In this document: positions 1 through 8,976 of the stretch, in pieces | Numbering within the stretch: position 1 is the stretch's first letter | How the letters are laid out: every line of letters begins with the position of its first letter | Assembly (NCBI RefSeq): GCF_002088935.1 | Contig: NZ_NCSS01000006.1 | Location: 1,148,407 to 1,212,406, forward strand | Length of the DNA stretch: 64,000 bases | Reading direction: 5' to 3' | From: Henriciella litoralis | GTDB taxonomy: Bacteria > Pseudomonadota > Alphaproteobacteria > Caulobacterales > Hyphomonadaceae | The notes under the pieces: model-generated | The model's database searches: none | The model's input: only the letters and a program-made list of their open reading frames with translations | What the model was told of the DNA's origin: nothing | Position numbers and translations under genes: made by a program

Positions 1-2
1 TC

Positions 3-722
3 ATGTCGGGCGGCGAAGGCGAAGGAGAAGGTGGTGAAGGCGAAGGCGGCGAGGGTGAAGGCGGCGAAGGCGGCGTCAATATCGCTGCCGCCGCAGAAGA
101 CCCGGCTGTCTATCGCAGCGCCCTTGCCGTAACCGAGGCCCATATCCGCGCTGGCATCGATGCCCTGGACGCAGGTGAGCGCCGGGCAGCCGGTGAGATG
201 TTCGCTCATCCGGTCAGCGAAATCCTGATCGACCTTGAACCGGTCCTCGTTCAGCAGGGTGTCGATCCGTTCGCTCAGAAACTGACCGACGCCTCGGCAG
301 CTGTGTTCGCAGAGGAGTCGGCTGAAGATCTCCGCGCCCGCGCAGAGGATATTATCGCGACACTCCGCGCCGCCGCTGAGAAGGCTCCAGAAGGCGCCGA
401 CAGCACTGCTATCGTGGAAGCGAAAGTCATTGCCGACCAGATCAACCGCGCGACCGCTCAGTATGACTCCGCCTCGCGTACCGATGCCTATGAGCCCTAT
501 CTCGATGGCTATGGCTTTTACAGCACCGCTTCAGCCATGCTGAGCGACGACCGCGCCGCTATCGAAGCTGCGGCGCCGGAGTTCACCGCGCAAGCCGACG
601 CGGTTCTCGCCCTCCTGGCCGATGCCTATCCCGGCGCAGCCCGTCCTGATGAACTCGATGCAGACCAGTCCGTTCTGACGGCTGCCAATTCGGAGCTGCA
701 ATTGCAGGCAAGCGGCCTCTAG
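3..722 (+). CDS. Gly/Glu-rich helical protein, 5' end probably off window
   Basis: I do not recognise this protein. The open frame runs to the very left edge, so the ATG at 3 may be an internal Met and the gene probably starts upstream. The first ~25 visible residues are a low-complexity tract of GGE and GE repeats, probably a flexible linker. About 210 Ala-rich, mostly helical residues follow, with many acidic positions and no membrane segment. The layout resembles helical periplasmic domains of the imelysin/EfeO kind, but no diagnostic motif is present, so no function is proposed. A strong terminator lies about 25 bases after the stop. Confidence 0.6.
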   Translation: MSGGEGEGEGGEGEGGEGEGGEGGVNIAAAAEDPAVYRSALAVTEAHIRAGIDALDAGERRAAGEMFAHPVSEILIDLEPVLVQQGVDPFAQKLTDASAAVFAEESAEDLRARAEDIIATLRAAAEKAPEGADSTAIVEAKVIADQINRATAQYDSASRTDAYEPYLDGYGFYSTASAMLSDDRAAIEAAAPEFTAQADAVLALLADAYPGAARPDELDADQSVLTAANSELQLQASGL

Positions 723-746
723 GCCCTCCCGGGACTTTGAAAACCG

Positions 747-785
747 AAAGGCCGGCTTCCACCAGATGGGACGCCGGCCTTTTTT
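747..785 (+). terminator. Rho-independent terminator
   Basis: A perfect 10-bp inverted repeat (AAAGGCCGGC at 747-756, its complement at 773-782) is followed by a T run to 785. It lies just after the stop of the first gene and should end that transcript. Confidence 0.85.
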
Positions 786-854
786 GTGTCGGCGGGAACA
801 GGTGTCCATCCGGCGGCATTCCTTTCCAGTCTGCACAGAAAGGAAAGACACCCC

Positions 855-1271
855 ATGAGCCAGCTCAGCCTCGAGGACATCGCGCAGGAGATGCGCAAGA
901 TCGACATCACCATGATGTCCACTCACACAAGCGGCGAGGAAATCGCCGCGCGCCCGATGAGCAATAATCGCGACGTCGACTTTGACGGCACATCCTATTT
1001 CTTCGCCATGGACGACACGCGCACAATCTCAGACATCAGCAAGAACAAGAATGTTGGCCTCACCTATCTGGGCGATGACGGCTTGCAGATCGCGCTTGAA
1101 GGCGACGCAGAACTGGTCCGCGACAAGAGCGAGTTTGAAAGCCACTGGAACCCTGACCTCGACAAATGGTTCGAGGACGGCGTTGATACGGACGGCCTCG
1201 TCATGATCAAGGTCGACGCCACCCGCATCCATTACTGGAACGGACGCGAGGAAGGCGAGACCAAGGTCTGA
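855..1271 (+). CDS. Pyridoxamine 5'-phosphate oxidase-family (general stress protein 26-like) flavin-binding protein
   Basis: This 138-residue protein has the split-barrel pattern of the small PNPOx-like family (COG3871): an N-terminal helix with DIAQEMRKID, a strand with MMSTHT, then DGTSYFFAMDD, a helix with KNKNVGLTYL, and a C-terminal strand with TRIHYWNG. Family members bind FMN or F420 and are cytoplasmic stress proteins. The substrate is unknown. The start at 855 is chosen because AGGAAAGA lies about 7 bases upstream. The in-frame ATG at 786 sits in the preceding terminator region and would add unrelated residues. It is flanked by terminators or gaps, so probably monocistronic. Confidence 0.75.
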   Translation: MSQLSLEDIAQEMRKIDITMMSTHTSGEEIAARPMSNNRDVDFDGTSYFFAMDDTRTISDISKNKNVGLTYLGDDGLQIALEGDAELVRDKSEFESHWNPDLDKWFEDGVDTDGLVMIKVDATRIHYWNGREEGETKV

Positions 1272-1486
1272 GGTTTCCTGGTTCGCGTCGAACGTTTCGC
1301 CAGAAAGACTCGTTTCCAATTAGCCTCAACTCCTTCATGCGCCGCCCCCCGACGGAATCAGGTTTCCTGAAACGGTCTCATCGAGGCCGGACTGGCGTGC
1401 CCCTTTCCGAACGATGAGAGCGCAATTCATGTGACAAGGCGGTGAGGACAAGGCATATCTGGCGATGAGTAAGGGGGGGAAATGCA

Positions 1487-2386
1487 ATGAAATCTATTTT
1501 CGCGGCGGCAATACTTTTGACCGTTGGTGCGGGGCCGGCTGTGGCCGAGGGGATCAAACCGGGGAGCTGGATTGCAGCAGGCGGCCAGTGTGACGCGCCC
1601 GCGCTGAGCTTTGGCGCTCCCGAAGCGAACGGCTATGCAATGGGCGCGGCGGTGATCGATGGAGCGAGGGTCGCGGTTAAGACCGGTGAGCTGTCGGCGC
1701 CAAGCTTCCTCGTCAATCCGGATACGGCGGACGAGTATCTGGTCCGCGCCGACTGGGACGGGACGTCAGTGCAGCTTATCCGCGTGCTTGGAGCACCAAT
1801 GGATTCGGTGAAAGTCGGCGGGGTGAGCGTTGACGGGAAGACGCTGCAGACGCTGACGCGCTGCCCGGATGGCCAGCCGCCGCAACCCGCGCCGCCCCCG
1901 GCAGCCGCGACGGTCGACTTCCCGATGAGCAAGGCCGACCTGATTGGACACTGGGGCAGCAGCGACGAGAACGGCAACGCAGGCATGTTTCCCTGCACAG
2001 GCGACACGAAGTACGGTGTACCGGGCACAATGCAGTTCGAAGGCCGGAATATCGAGGTCTATGGCAGCTATGTCATCTTCGAGGGCGCGGACGGGCAGCT
2101 GTACAAGGGCAATCCGCACTATCTTAGCCCCATCCAGATCGTCAACCAGCCGGTCGCCTATGGTATCGCCTATCGGGACGGGGAAAATACCGTCGTGATG
2201 AAAGCAGTCAACGCCCTGAATTTCCGGATGGACCAGAACCGCGCAAAGGTCTTTGCGCCGCTCGAAGCGATGAGGAGCGGCAATGCACCAGACCCATCCT
2301 TCATGGTCTACAAGACCACTCAAACCTCATCCGAGGAGGACACCTCGCCTTTCACTGCACATGTAGTAAAATGCGTGGTGCGTTGA
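1487..2386 (+). CDS. Secreted protein of unknown function
   Basis: A 299-residue protein with a clear Sec signal peptide (MKSIFAAAILL...AVA, cleavage near residue 20). The mature part has a first domain of about 110 residues with a Cys, a Pro-rich linker (QPPQPAPPPAAA, near residue 130), and a second domain of about 150 residues beginning with a GHWGS strand and containing two further Cys, one at the end (VVKCVVR). The second half suggests a small beta-barrel or lipocalin-like fold. I recognise no family. The ATG at 1487 follows a purine-rich AAGGGGGGAA ribosome site. Probably periplasmic. Confidence 0.65.
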   Translation: MKSIFAAAILLTVGAGPAVAEGIKPGSWIAAGGQCDAPALSFGAPEANGYAMGAAVIDGARVAVKTGELSAPSFLVNPDTADEYLVRADWDGTSVQLIRVLGAPMDSVKVGGVSVDGKTLQTLTRCPDGQPPQPAPPPAAATVDFPMSKADLIGHWGSSDENGNAGMFPCTGDTKYGVPGTMQFEGRNIEVYGSYVIFEGADGQLYKGNPHYLSPIQIVNQPVAYGIAYRDGENTVVMKAVNALNFRMDQNRAKVFAPLEAMRSGNAPDPSFMVYKTTQTSSEEDTSPFTAHVVKCVVR

Positions 2387-2397
2387 TCGCACCACGC
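2373..2397 (+). terminator. Stem-loop at the convergent gene end
   Basis: A perfect 10-bp stem (GCGTGGTGCG with its complement) encloses a 5-nt loop that contains the TGA stop of the secreted protein. No T run follows, so it is either a weak terminator or a 3'-end stabilising hairpin between two convergent genes. Confidence 0.45.
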
Positions 2398-2410
2398 GCT
2401 TCGGCTGTCC

Positions 2411-4420
2411 CTACTCCGCCGCGCCTTCTGACGCAGATGCTTCCTGTATCGCGTCCGTCGCCATCTCGCCCTTCAGATAGGTGTCGAGGAAACTGACAAA
2501 CGCTTCGGAGGCGGCGATGCGGTTCGCACGTTTCTGGAAGCCATGTCCCTCGTCAGGGAAGAGGACATACTCCACCGTCGCGCCATTTTCGCGCGCGGCA
2601 GCGACCAGCTCGTCGCTTTCCACTTGCAGAACGCGCGGATCGTTTGCCCCCTGGATGACAAGCATCGGCTTGGTGATCTGGTCGGCGTGGAAGAGTGGTG
2701 AAATCCGTTTCAAACGTTCAAGGTCCGTCGCCGGGTCGCCCATTTCATCGTAGAGCGCATCGCGGAAGCTGCCCCACCATGGCGGAATGCTCTCCAGTGT
2801 GCGCACCCAGTTTGTGACACCGAAAATATTGATCCCGACGTCAAAGACTTCCGGCTCAAATGCCAACGCGGCAGCCGTCATGAAGCCGCCATAGGAGCCG
2901 CCAATGATACCGATCTCATCAGGATTGATGCCTTCTATGCCTTCCAAATAAGTTCGCGCCCAGACGATATCCTGCAGATCGGCCTCGCCATGATTGCGGT
3001 CATCCATATGGAAGAAGGTTTTGCCATAGCCCGACGAGCCACGATTGTTCGCCGCCAGCACAGCATAACCATGGTTCACCAGATGCTGGATCGTCGCCGA
3101 ATAGCCCTTGGTTGACTGACCGCCCGGCCCGCCATGCACCCAGACCAGCGCCGGCACCGGGTTCTCCGCTGAGGCCTGCTTCGGCATGTAAAAGATGCCC
3201 GGAATCTCCAGACCGTCGAAGCTTGGGTAACGAACTACCGTCGCCGTGACGAGGTCATCCTCATCAATACCGTCCGGCAGTGCATCGGTAAGGCGTGTCG
3301 CCATTCCGGTGTCCAGATCGGCGAGATAGAGATTGAAGGGCGACGTGTCGGTGTTCACGCCGAACGCAATCTGGCTCTCATCGCGGCTGAACCGGATCTG
3401 GCCCAGCTCCCCATCGGGTATGCCAGACAGGGAAACGTCTTCGCCGGTTTCATGGTCGTGAATCGTAACGTCGGTGACGGCGTCATTATTGACCGCAGAC
3501 ACCAGATACCGCCCGGTCGGGCTGTCAAACACGAAAGAAACGTCCCAATCAGCTTTGACCAGAGGGGCGCGATCCTTGGAGGCGAGGTTATAGGTCCAGG
3601 CCTGATTGAACTCACCAAATTCATTGGTCGCATAAATCAGCGTTTCGCTATCAGCGGTGAAGTCGTAGACGCCGTAGGCAATATCACCCTCATGTTCGCT
3701 GATCAGCACAGGGGTCGGTGCGTCGGCGTAAAGGTCCACGAGATAGATGTCAGAATCAGCGCTCGTGCGCTCCCTGGTCATGGCCAGCCAGCGCCCGTCG
3801 GGCGAAACATCGGCAATGGACATGCCCTCATTTTCGAAAACCAGCTCGCGCGAATAGTCCGCCGTTTTGTAGGCGTAGAGGTCGTCGGTCTCAGCGTCGC
3901 GTTCATTGGTGGCGATGTAGAAAACCTCGCCATCACCCCGCCAGCCGATGAAGCTTGCCCGCGTTTCCTCGCCGGGCGTCAGATCGACCAGGGTGCCATC
4001 CAGCTCCCGCACATAGACGTGGTCGATTTCGTTGCCACCGCCATCGGACGTCACGAGAACGCGGTCATCGCCCGGAAAGAAGGATTGCGCATAGACGGCA
4101 TCACTATCTGACTCTGTCAGCGGAGATACATCGCCGGAGGCGTCCAGCGTGATAGCATTGTAGATACCGGTCTTGTCAGTTGAGGCCAGCATGGCGTCAT
4201 CATCATGCGAGAAAATGAAACCGCTCGATGAGCCGAGCCTATAGCTCGTCGTTTCATGAAAGAGCGCCGCGGGATAGGTTTCAACGGAGGCGGCGACTGG
4301 CATCGCCTCTGCCTGCTGGTCGATGACCTCAGCAGACGTCGCAGCATCGTTTGACGGCGTCTGGGCACAGGCGACGGCCAATGCAGACGCGCCGATCGAC
4401 AAGATAAGTTTCAGGGACAT
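2411..4420 (-). CDS. S9 family prolyl oligopeptidase-type serine peptidase, lipoprotein or exported
   Basis: This 669-residue protein has an N-terminal signal with a possible lipobox (ALAVACAQ, Cys18). A region of repeated beta-propeller strands follows (about residues 50-390), then a C-terminal alpha/beta-hydrolase domain. The triad is visible: Ser509 in GGSYGGF, Asp594 in ANDPRV and His626 in DEGHGF. This is the DPP-IV/acylaminoacyl-peptidase arrangement, and members cleave short peptides, often in the periplasm. The ATG has a GGAGG ribosome site. A large perfect inverted repeat lies immediately upstream of it, between this gene and degP/Q on the same strand. Confidence 0.9.
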   Translation of the reverse strand: MSLKLILSIGASALAVACAQTPSNDAATSAEVIDQQAEAMPVAASVETYPAALFHETTSYRLGSSSGFIFSHDDDAMLASTDKTGIYNAITLDASGDVSPLTESDSDAVYAQSFFPGDDRVLVTSDGGGNEIDHVYVRELDGTLVDLTPGEETRASFIGWRGDGEVFYIATNERDAETDDLYAYKTADYSRELVFENEGMSIADVSPDGRWLAMTRERTSADSDIYLVDLYADAPTPVLISEHEGDIAYGVYDFTADSETLIYATNEFGEFNQAWTYNLASKDRAPLVKADWDVSFVFDSPTGRYLVSAVNNDAVTDVTIHDHETGEDVSLSGIPDGELGQIRFSRDESQIAFGVNTDTSPFNLYLADLDTGMATRLTDALPDGIDEDDLVTATVVRYPSFDGLEIPGIFYMPKQASAENPVPALVWVHGGPGGQSTKGYSATIQHLVNHGYAVLAANNRGSSGYGKTFFHMDDRNHGEADLQDIVWARTYLEGIEGINPDEIGIIGGSYGGFMTAAALAFEPEVFDVGINIFGVTNWVRTLESIPPWWGSFRDALYDEMGDPATDLERLKRISPLFHADQITKPMLVIQGANDPRVLQVESDELVAAARENGATVEYVLFPDEGHGFQKRANRIAASEAFVSFLDTYLKGEMATDAIQEASASEGAAE

Positions 4421-4431
4421 GCAGGAGCCTC

Positions 4432-4470
4432 CATAATCACAGTGCCCGAAACGCTAGCACTGTGATTATG
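4432..4470 (-). promoter_or_regulatory. Perfect 13-bp inverted repeat before the S9 peptidase gene
   Basis: CATAATCACAGTG at 4432-4444 is repeated as its exact complement at 4458-4470, with a 13-nt spacer. It ends two to three bases before the peptidase ribosome site and begins 27 bases after the degP/Q stop. It could be an operator, an intercistronic hairpin or an attenuator-like structure. There is no U run for a classical terminator. Confidence 0.6.
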
Positions 4471-4496
4471 AATTGGCGAGCCAGCCCGGCGAATTG

Positions 4497-6002
4497 CTAG
4501 AGGCGGACTGTTCCGCTGATCGAGCGGCCATTCCGGTCCAGTTCAATATCCCAGCTAGAGGTGTCCTGCTCCAGGATATCGGCGAGCTGCTTCAGGCTCT
4601 CAATCTTCTTGCCATTCACCGAAACGATGAGGTCACCCGGACGCACCACGCGCCAGGCATAAGCTCTCTGTTTGATACGTGTGACGAGGATACCGCTGTC
4701 GAACGGGTCGCGGCCAAGCTCTTCGGCCAGACGCGGCGAGAGCTCTGCCACTTCTGCGCCCGAGAACGGATGACGACCATCAAGCAGTTCCACTTCAGCT
4801 TTCGTTGCGCCCGGTGGCGGCGCGAGCGTCACGCGGACCTGCTCAAGGTTTCCGCCGCGCAGCACGGTCAGTTCGGACACCTCGCCCGGCGACCGCGTTG
4901 CGGCCAAGAATTTGAGGCCGCGCTCATCAAAGACTTCGCGGCCATCAATCATGGTGATGAGGTCACCACGCGATAGGCCTGCCTTATCAGATGGGCCATC
5001 GCCGAAGACTTCTGTCACCATAACACCAATCGGCCGGTCGAGCCCTTGCGCCTTGGCGATGTCATAGCTCACCGACTGCGCCTTCAGGCCAAGCCAAGGA
5101 CGCACAATCATACCTTCGTTCACGGCGGCATCGACGACCCGGCGAACCATCTCGGCCGGGATCGCGAAACCAATGCCGTTGGAGCCGCCAGAGCGGGAGA
5201 AAATCGCGGTGTTCACGCCGACGAGCTGGCCGGTCGTATTGATCAGCGCGCCGCCAGAATTGCCCGGGTTCACGGCCGCATCGGTCTGCAGGAAGAAGGC
5301 ATAATCCGACACGCCGACATCGGTTCGCGCCGTTGCGGAGATGATGCCGGTGGTCACGGTCTGGCCGACGCCAAACGGGTTACCGATGGCGAGGACGATA
5401 TCCCCGACCTCGGTGTCGCGGGTGTCAGCATAATCGACGGTCGGCAGCGGGTCGCCGCCTGTGTCGATGCGAAGCACGGCGAGATCGGTCCGCTCATCAG
5501 CGAGGATCAGCTCAGCCTCGTACTCGCGCCGGTCAGACAGGACGACACGAAACTCGTCCGCACCGTTCACGACGTGATTATTCGTGACGATGACGCCGTC
5601 AGACGCGACGATGACACCGGACCCAAGGGAGTTCTGGACCTGCTCACGTGGGGCGCCGCCAAAGAACTGGCGGAAGACAGGGTCATTGGCGAAGGGCGAC
5701 GCGTTCTGGCGCACCACTTTGCGGCTATAGACGCTGACCACAGCCGGAGAGACCGTCTTGACCAGAGGCGCGTAGGAGAGCTGGATTTCAGCCTGACTTT
5801 GCGGGACGCGCTTGTCCGGCATGAAGAAATTATCCGACTGGGTGGCCGCCTGCTCGACTTGCTGGTTGGACTGAGCGCCCGCCTGCCCAAAGGAAAAGAG
5901 CGGACTAACCACAACAGCGAGGAGCGCAAGAACGGCCACCGCTGTCAGGAAAAGCAATTTCGAAACGTGCCGTGTCATGGCTTTTGTATGGGTCATGAAC
6001 AT
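4497..6002 (-). CDS. degP: DegP/DegQ (Do family) periplasmic serine endoprotease
   Basis: This is an HtrA-type periplasmic protease/chaperone for misfolded envelope proteins. From the start at 6002 the protein has about 501 residues: a signal anchor (TRHVSKLLFLTAVAVLALL), a trypsin-like domain with His143 in NNHVVNG, Asp173 in ERTDLAV and Ser249 in GNSGGAL, then two PDZ domains. Two PDZ domains and the length fit DegP/DegQ rather than DegS, and paralogues cannot be separated here. The start is uncertain. The frame is open from a TTG at 6032, while ATGs at 6002, 5996 and 5978 are all possible and none has a strong ribosome site. Confidence 0.9.
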   Translation of the reverse strand: MFMTHTKAMTRHVSKLLFLTAVAVLALLAVVVSPLFSFGQAGAQSNQQVEQAATQSDNFFMPDKRVPQSQAEIQLSYAPLVKTVSPAVVSVYSRKVVRQNASPFANDPVFRQFFGGAPREQVQNSLGSGVIVASDGVIVTNNHVVNGADEFRVVLSDRREYEAELILADERTDLAVLRIDTGGDPLPTVDYADTRDTEVGDIVLAIGNPFGVGQTVTTGIISATARTDVGVSDYAFFLQTDAAVNPGNSGGALINTTGQLVGVNTAIFSRSGGSNGIGFAIPAEMVRRVVDAAVNEGMIVRPWLGLKAQSVSYDIAKAQGLDRPIGVMVTEVFGDGPSDKAGLSRGDLITMIDGREVFDERGLKFLAATRSPGEVSELTVLRGGNLEQVRVTLAPPPGATKAEVELLDGRHPFSGAEVAELSPRLAEELGRDPFDSGILVTRIKQRAYAWRVVRPGDLIVSVNGKKIESLKQLADILEQDTSSWDIELDRNGRSISGTVRL

Positions 6003-6116
6003 GGCTCTATTGCGGCGCACCGATGGACGCAATCGGGCGTATTATGAAAAGTCAGTCAGAATTCAACGGCGCCAACCAGTATCCAGCGTCTTCACTTACA
6101 AGCATTGATGGCCGCA

Positions 6117-7550
6117 TTATTGGCTGCCGGGCCCCATTTCTTCAGACGCTTCCAACGCCCGAAGCTTGGTGAGATTGTCTTCATGGCTCGTCCGGCTGAT
6201 CCGATAGAACGAGATACAGACAAGCATCAGCGCCCAGGAGGTCAACAAGCCGGCGGCATAGCCGATGCCGAGTGTACGTGTGGCGCCTTCAGTGATCTGG
6301 TCCGGAGCCATTCCGGCGGAGATGCCCGCGATTGACAGGATGATTGAGGCGGTCAGAACGCCTGCGCCCTGCGATAGCTTCCTGATGAAGCTGATGCCCG
6401 CAAAGAAGATGCCTTCCGAGCGGCGACCCGTCTGCACTTCGCTATCCTCGACAATGTCAGCGACCATGGAGCCGGCGAGCATCTGGTAAGCAATGATCAG
6501 GGCGACATCGAACACGGTGACGCAGAGCACGATAATGTAGAGTGCTTCGGTGCCGTTTGGCGGCAACAGTCCAAGAAGCCTTAGGATGACCGGTGCCGGG
6601 GCAAGTGTGAAAGCCACAATGCCAACCACGATCGCCCCGCGCTTTTTCCCGAACGTTTTGCCGACGATTGGCGCGAGGATCAGGGCAAGGACCGCCGAAG
6701 CGTAAACCCCGATCGTCAGCCCGGCGATCTGCTTGGGGCTGAACCCCCAATAGATCGAGTTGATATACTGATTAAGCGTGGCGGAAATACCCGTTGCGAT
6801 AAGACCGCAAAGCGTTGCGACGAACAGGGCCCGGAAAGACGGATTAGCCACCGTTTCCATGATCTCGCCGAAGATCTTCCCGATCGTCAGCTGACGCGCG
6901 GCGGGCGGCGCTTTGAGATGCGGAATATGCCGGTGCGTGCCGAGCGCACAAATCAGCACCGCGAGCAATATACAGATCGACGCGACAAGGCCGTAAGTGT
7001 GCCAGCCCTGCAGATTGGTGAAATCGTTCTGAAGCAGAAACCAGAGCAACAGGATCTGAATGGACAGCCCGCCGAACCAGCCGAAGAAATAGCGAAACGA
7101 CATCAAAGATGTGCGCGCATCATAATCCTGCGTCAGCTCTGCGGCGAGCGCCGTGCTCGGTACCTCGTAGAAGGTGAAAGCCAGCCGGACCAGTATCGTC
7201 ATGGTCAGCAGCCACGGAAACAGGCCACTGCCCATCAGACCATCTGGCGGATTCCAGGTGAAGAAGTAGGCAAGCGCGACGGGGATCAGGGCGCCATACA
7301 TGAACGGATGGCGGCGCCCCATTTTTGTACGCAGATTGTCAGACCAATAGCCGACGACCGGATCGGACACGGCATCGACTGCCAGCGCCAGGATCAGTGC
7401 GAGACCAACGAGACCTGCCGGGACGCCGAGGATCTGACTATAGAAAAACAGCAGGAAATAGTCGAAGCCGTTATTCTTGATTCCGTCGGCGGCGCCGCCA
7501 ATGCCAAACGCCAGCCGAGTCGCAAGTCCAGGTTTCCGGAGCTCGGTCAT
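6117..7550 (-). CDS. GPH-family (MelB-like) MFS transporter
   Basis: A 477-residue membrane protein with about 12 hydrophobic segments. The N-terminal motif GIGGAADGIKNNGFDYFLLFFYSQILG and the loop DAVSDPVVGYWSDNLRTKMGRRHPF match the glycoside-pentoside-hexuronide:cation symporter family. Those carriers take up sugars or glycosides with Na+ or H+. The substrate cannot be named, since several environmental members have no known sugar link. The next gene (antibiotic biosynthesis monooxygenase-like) starts upstream on the same strand with a 22-base gap, so the two may be cotranscribed. Confidence 0.85.
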   Translation of the reverse strand: MTELRKPGLATRLAFGIGGAADGIKNNGFDYFLLFFYSQILGVPAGLVGLALILALAVDAVSDPVVGYWSDNLRTKMGRRHPFMYGALIPVALAYFFTWNPPDGLMGSGLFPWLLTMTILVRLAFTFYEVPSTALAAELTQDYDARTSLMSFRYFFGWFGGLSIQILLLWFLLQNDFTNLQGWHTYGLVASICILLAVLICALGTHRHIPHLKAPPAARQLTIGKIFGEIMETVANPSFRALFVATLCGLIATGISATLNQYINSIYWGFSPKQIAGLTIGVYASAVLALILAPIVGKTFGKKRGAIVVGIVAFTLAPAPVILRLLGLLPPNGTEALYIIVLCVTVFDVALIIAYQMLAGSMVADIVEDSEVQTGRRSEGIFFAGISFIRKLSQGAGVLTASIILSIAGISAGMAPDQITEGATRTLGIGYAAGLLTSWALMLVCISFYRISRTSHEDNLTKLRALEASEEMGPGSQ

Positions 7551-7572
7551 CGCGCGTACCAGCTGTCAGAAA

Positions 7573-7863
7573 TTATTCGACGATGTCGAAATATTCGACC
7601 TCTGGCTTTCCGGCGAGGCAGGCGCCGAGCTTTGGGCCTGCTGCTTTGAAATACTCTGTCTGTCCATGTGACTTCAGGGCGTCTTCGCTGGCATACTGCT
7701 CCATGAAGATGTAGCTCTGCGCCTCAGATTTTGACTTGTAGAGCTGATAAGTGAGGCAGCCGGGCTCGTTTGCCTTCACCTTCGCCATCAGATCTTTTCC
7801 GACCTGCTCAAATTCCTCATTCTTGCCGTCGACAACCATTAGCTTCACAACAACACCAATCAT
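7573..7863 (-). CDS. Antibiotic biosynthesis monooxygenase (ABM) domain protein
   Basis: A 96-residue single-domain protein of the dimeric alpha+beta barrel ABM family: MIGVVVKLMV strand, a helix with FEQVGKDLMAKV, NEPGCLTYQLYKS, a strand with YIFMEQYAS, then a helix before HGQTEYF. Relatives are cofactor-free quinol oxidases or small oxygenases (YgiN-like), and many are uncharacterised. The start at 7863 is set by GGAGG eight bases upstream; the longer frame to 7905 lacks a ribosome site. It is followed by the GPH transporter on the same strand. Confidence 0.8.
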   Translation of the reverse strand: MIGVVVKLMVVDGKNEEFEQVGKDLMAKVKANEPGCLTYQLYKSKSEAQSYIFMEQYASEDALKSHGQTEYFKAAGPKLGACLAGKPEVEYFDIVE

Positions 7864-7944
7864 TCGTTTTCCTCCACTTGCGCCTCGCGCATTGATTTCG
7901 TGCACAGACCCTACCGGCTCGGCGGAAACCTACAAGGCATGACG

Positions 7945-8337
7945 TTACGACGGGTCGCGATAGGCCGTTACCTCGATCTCGATTTTCATTTCAGGTTCGA
8001 TCAGGCCAGCGATAACCATTGTTGCAGCCGGTCGGATGGCGCCAAGTGCCTTTTCAAGCTCTGGCTTCAGCGCATCGAGAAGTGACCTGTCGACCAGCGT
8101 GTACTGGACCCGGACAATGTCCGCCAACGCAAACCCGGCCTGCTCCAGAACGCTTTCGATCGTGGCAAAACAATTGGCGGCCTGCCCTGCCACATCGTCG
8201 GGCAGCTCCATCGTTTCATAATTGTAGCCTGTCACCCCGGAGACAAAACACCAATCGCCCTGCACCACAGCGCGGGAGTAGCCCATCGTCTTCTCGAATG
8301 GCGAGCCGGTTGAAATGAGGCGTCGGGTAGAAGGCAT
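7945..8337 (-). CDS. RidA (YjgF/UK114) family protein
   Basis: A 130-residue protein with the RidA pattern: an N-terminal STGSPFE segment, GDWCFVSGVTGYN, a central helix NCFATIESVLEQAGFALADIVRVQYTLVD, and the C-terminal IRPAATMVIAGLIEPEMKIEIEVTAY. The conserved Arg before the ATMV strand is present (RPAATM), so an imine/enamine deaminase function is possible. Archetypal RidA carries a Cys in the CxxV.G segment, but many subfamilies use other residues. AGGAAAG precedes the ATG. It is transcribed divergently from the next secreted-protein gene, with 67 bases between. Confidence 0.85.
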   Translation of the reverse strand: MPSTRRLISTGSPFEKTMGYSRAVVQGDWCFVSGVTGYNYETMELPDDVAGQAANCFATIESVLEQAGFALADIVRVQYTLVDRSLLDALKPELEKALGAIRPAATMVIAGLIEPEMKIEIEVTAYRDPS

Positions 8338-8404
8338 AAGGTTGGTCTTTCCTGAGAGGCGTCAAACGCGTATCTTCTTATGTCATGAAGGTGAGGAGGA
8401 CGCA

Positions 8405-8902
8405 TTGAGAAAGCTTGTGCTGGCCGGGATTTTAGGCGTCGGCTTGCAATTGTCCGCCGCAGCTGAGCCATTTTATGGCAGTCTGGATGAAGAGGTTGAG
8501 GCCTTTCTAGGATCTTATGTGTATGTCGGCTGGGGAAGTGGGATGCCGACGCGGGACATTCTCAGCGCGCTGGAGCGATGCGATGACCCTCGCCCTGACG
8601 CCGAAGCCCCTGCGCCTTTCCAAACCGGCGATATCGCCGTCTACAGATTAGGCGACGATATCAAGATCGAGGGCGACCCGGTTGTTGGTGGACGGGACAC
8701 GCTTAGCGTCTCGAACACTGTCGCCGAGCTTATCGACAATTTCACTTTCATCGGCAGCCATCAGACCGGCACAGTCGAACTCGCGCATTTCCACCGTGAC
8801 GAAGGCATCTGGCCGGGCGTCTGGATAAAAGCCGATGGAAAGCTCGCTGGCGTCTACGCCACGTGCGAGGCCGTACGTCCGCGCCCAGTCGCGCAGGACT
8901 AG
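8405..8902 (+). CDS. Small secreted protein, unknown function
   Basis: A 165-residue protein that I do not recognise. The start is a TTG at 8405, chosen because a near-perfect AGGAGGA site lies 5 bases upstream and a signal peptide (RKLVLAGILGVGLQLSAAA) follows directly. The longer frame from 8315 overlaps ridA and adds non-signal residues. The mature part has two Cys (ERCDD and ATCEA) and an acidic, beta-rich composition. It is probably periplasmic. It converges on the enoyl-CoA hydratase gene. Confidence 0.6.
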   Translation: MRKLVLAGILGVGLQLSAAAEPFYGSLDEEVEAFLGSYVYVGWGSGMPTRDILSALERCDDPRPDAEAPAPFQTGDIAVYRLGDDIKIEGDPVVGGRDTLSVSNTVAELIDNFTFIGSHQTGTVELAHFHRDEGIWPGVWIKADGKLAGVYATCEAVRPRPVAQD

Positions 8903-8976
8903 CTGCTTTCATCTTTCCGGGCGGCCAACCACCTCCAGCGCGAAAGCCGGAGGTGATCTGATGAGCTATCTAGCTA

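Noticed and set aside
3-80. Gly/Glu-coding repeat as a DNA repeat array or CRISPR
   Set aside because: The repeat is short, imperfect and in frame, as expected of a low-complexity protein linker, with no spacers.
5046-6047. 333-codon plus-strand frame opposite degP/Q
   Set aside because: Antisense shadow of the protease gene; composition (His, Asp, Arg rich) and absence of a ribosome site argue against coding.
8930-8955. Hairpin CACCTCC...GGAGGTG between convergent genes
   Set aside because: Only 7 bp with a 12-nt loop and no T run; it may end transcripts weakly but is not strong enough to annotate as a terminator.
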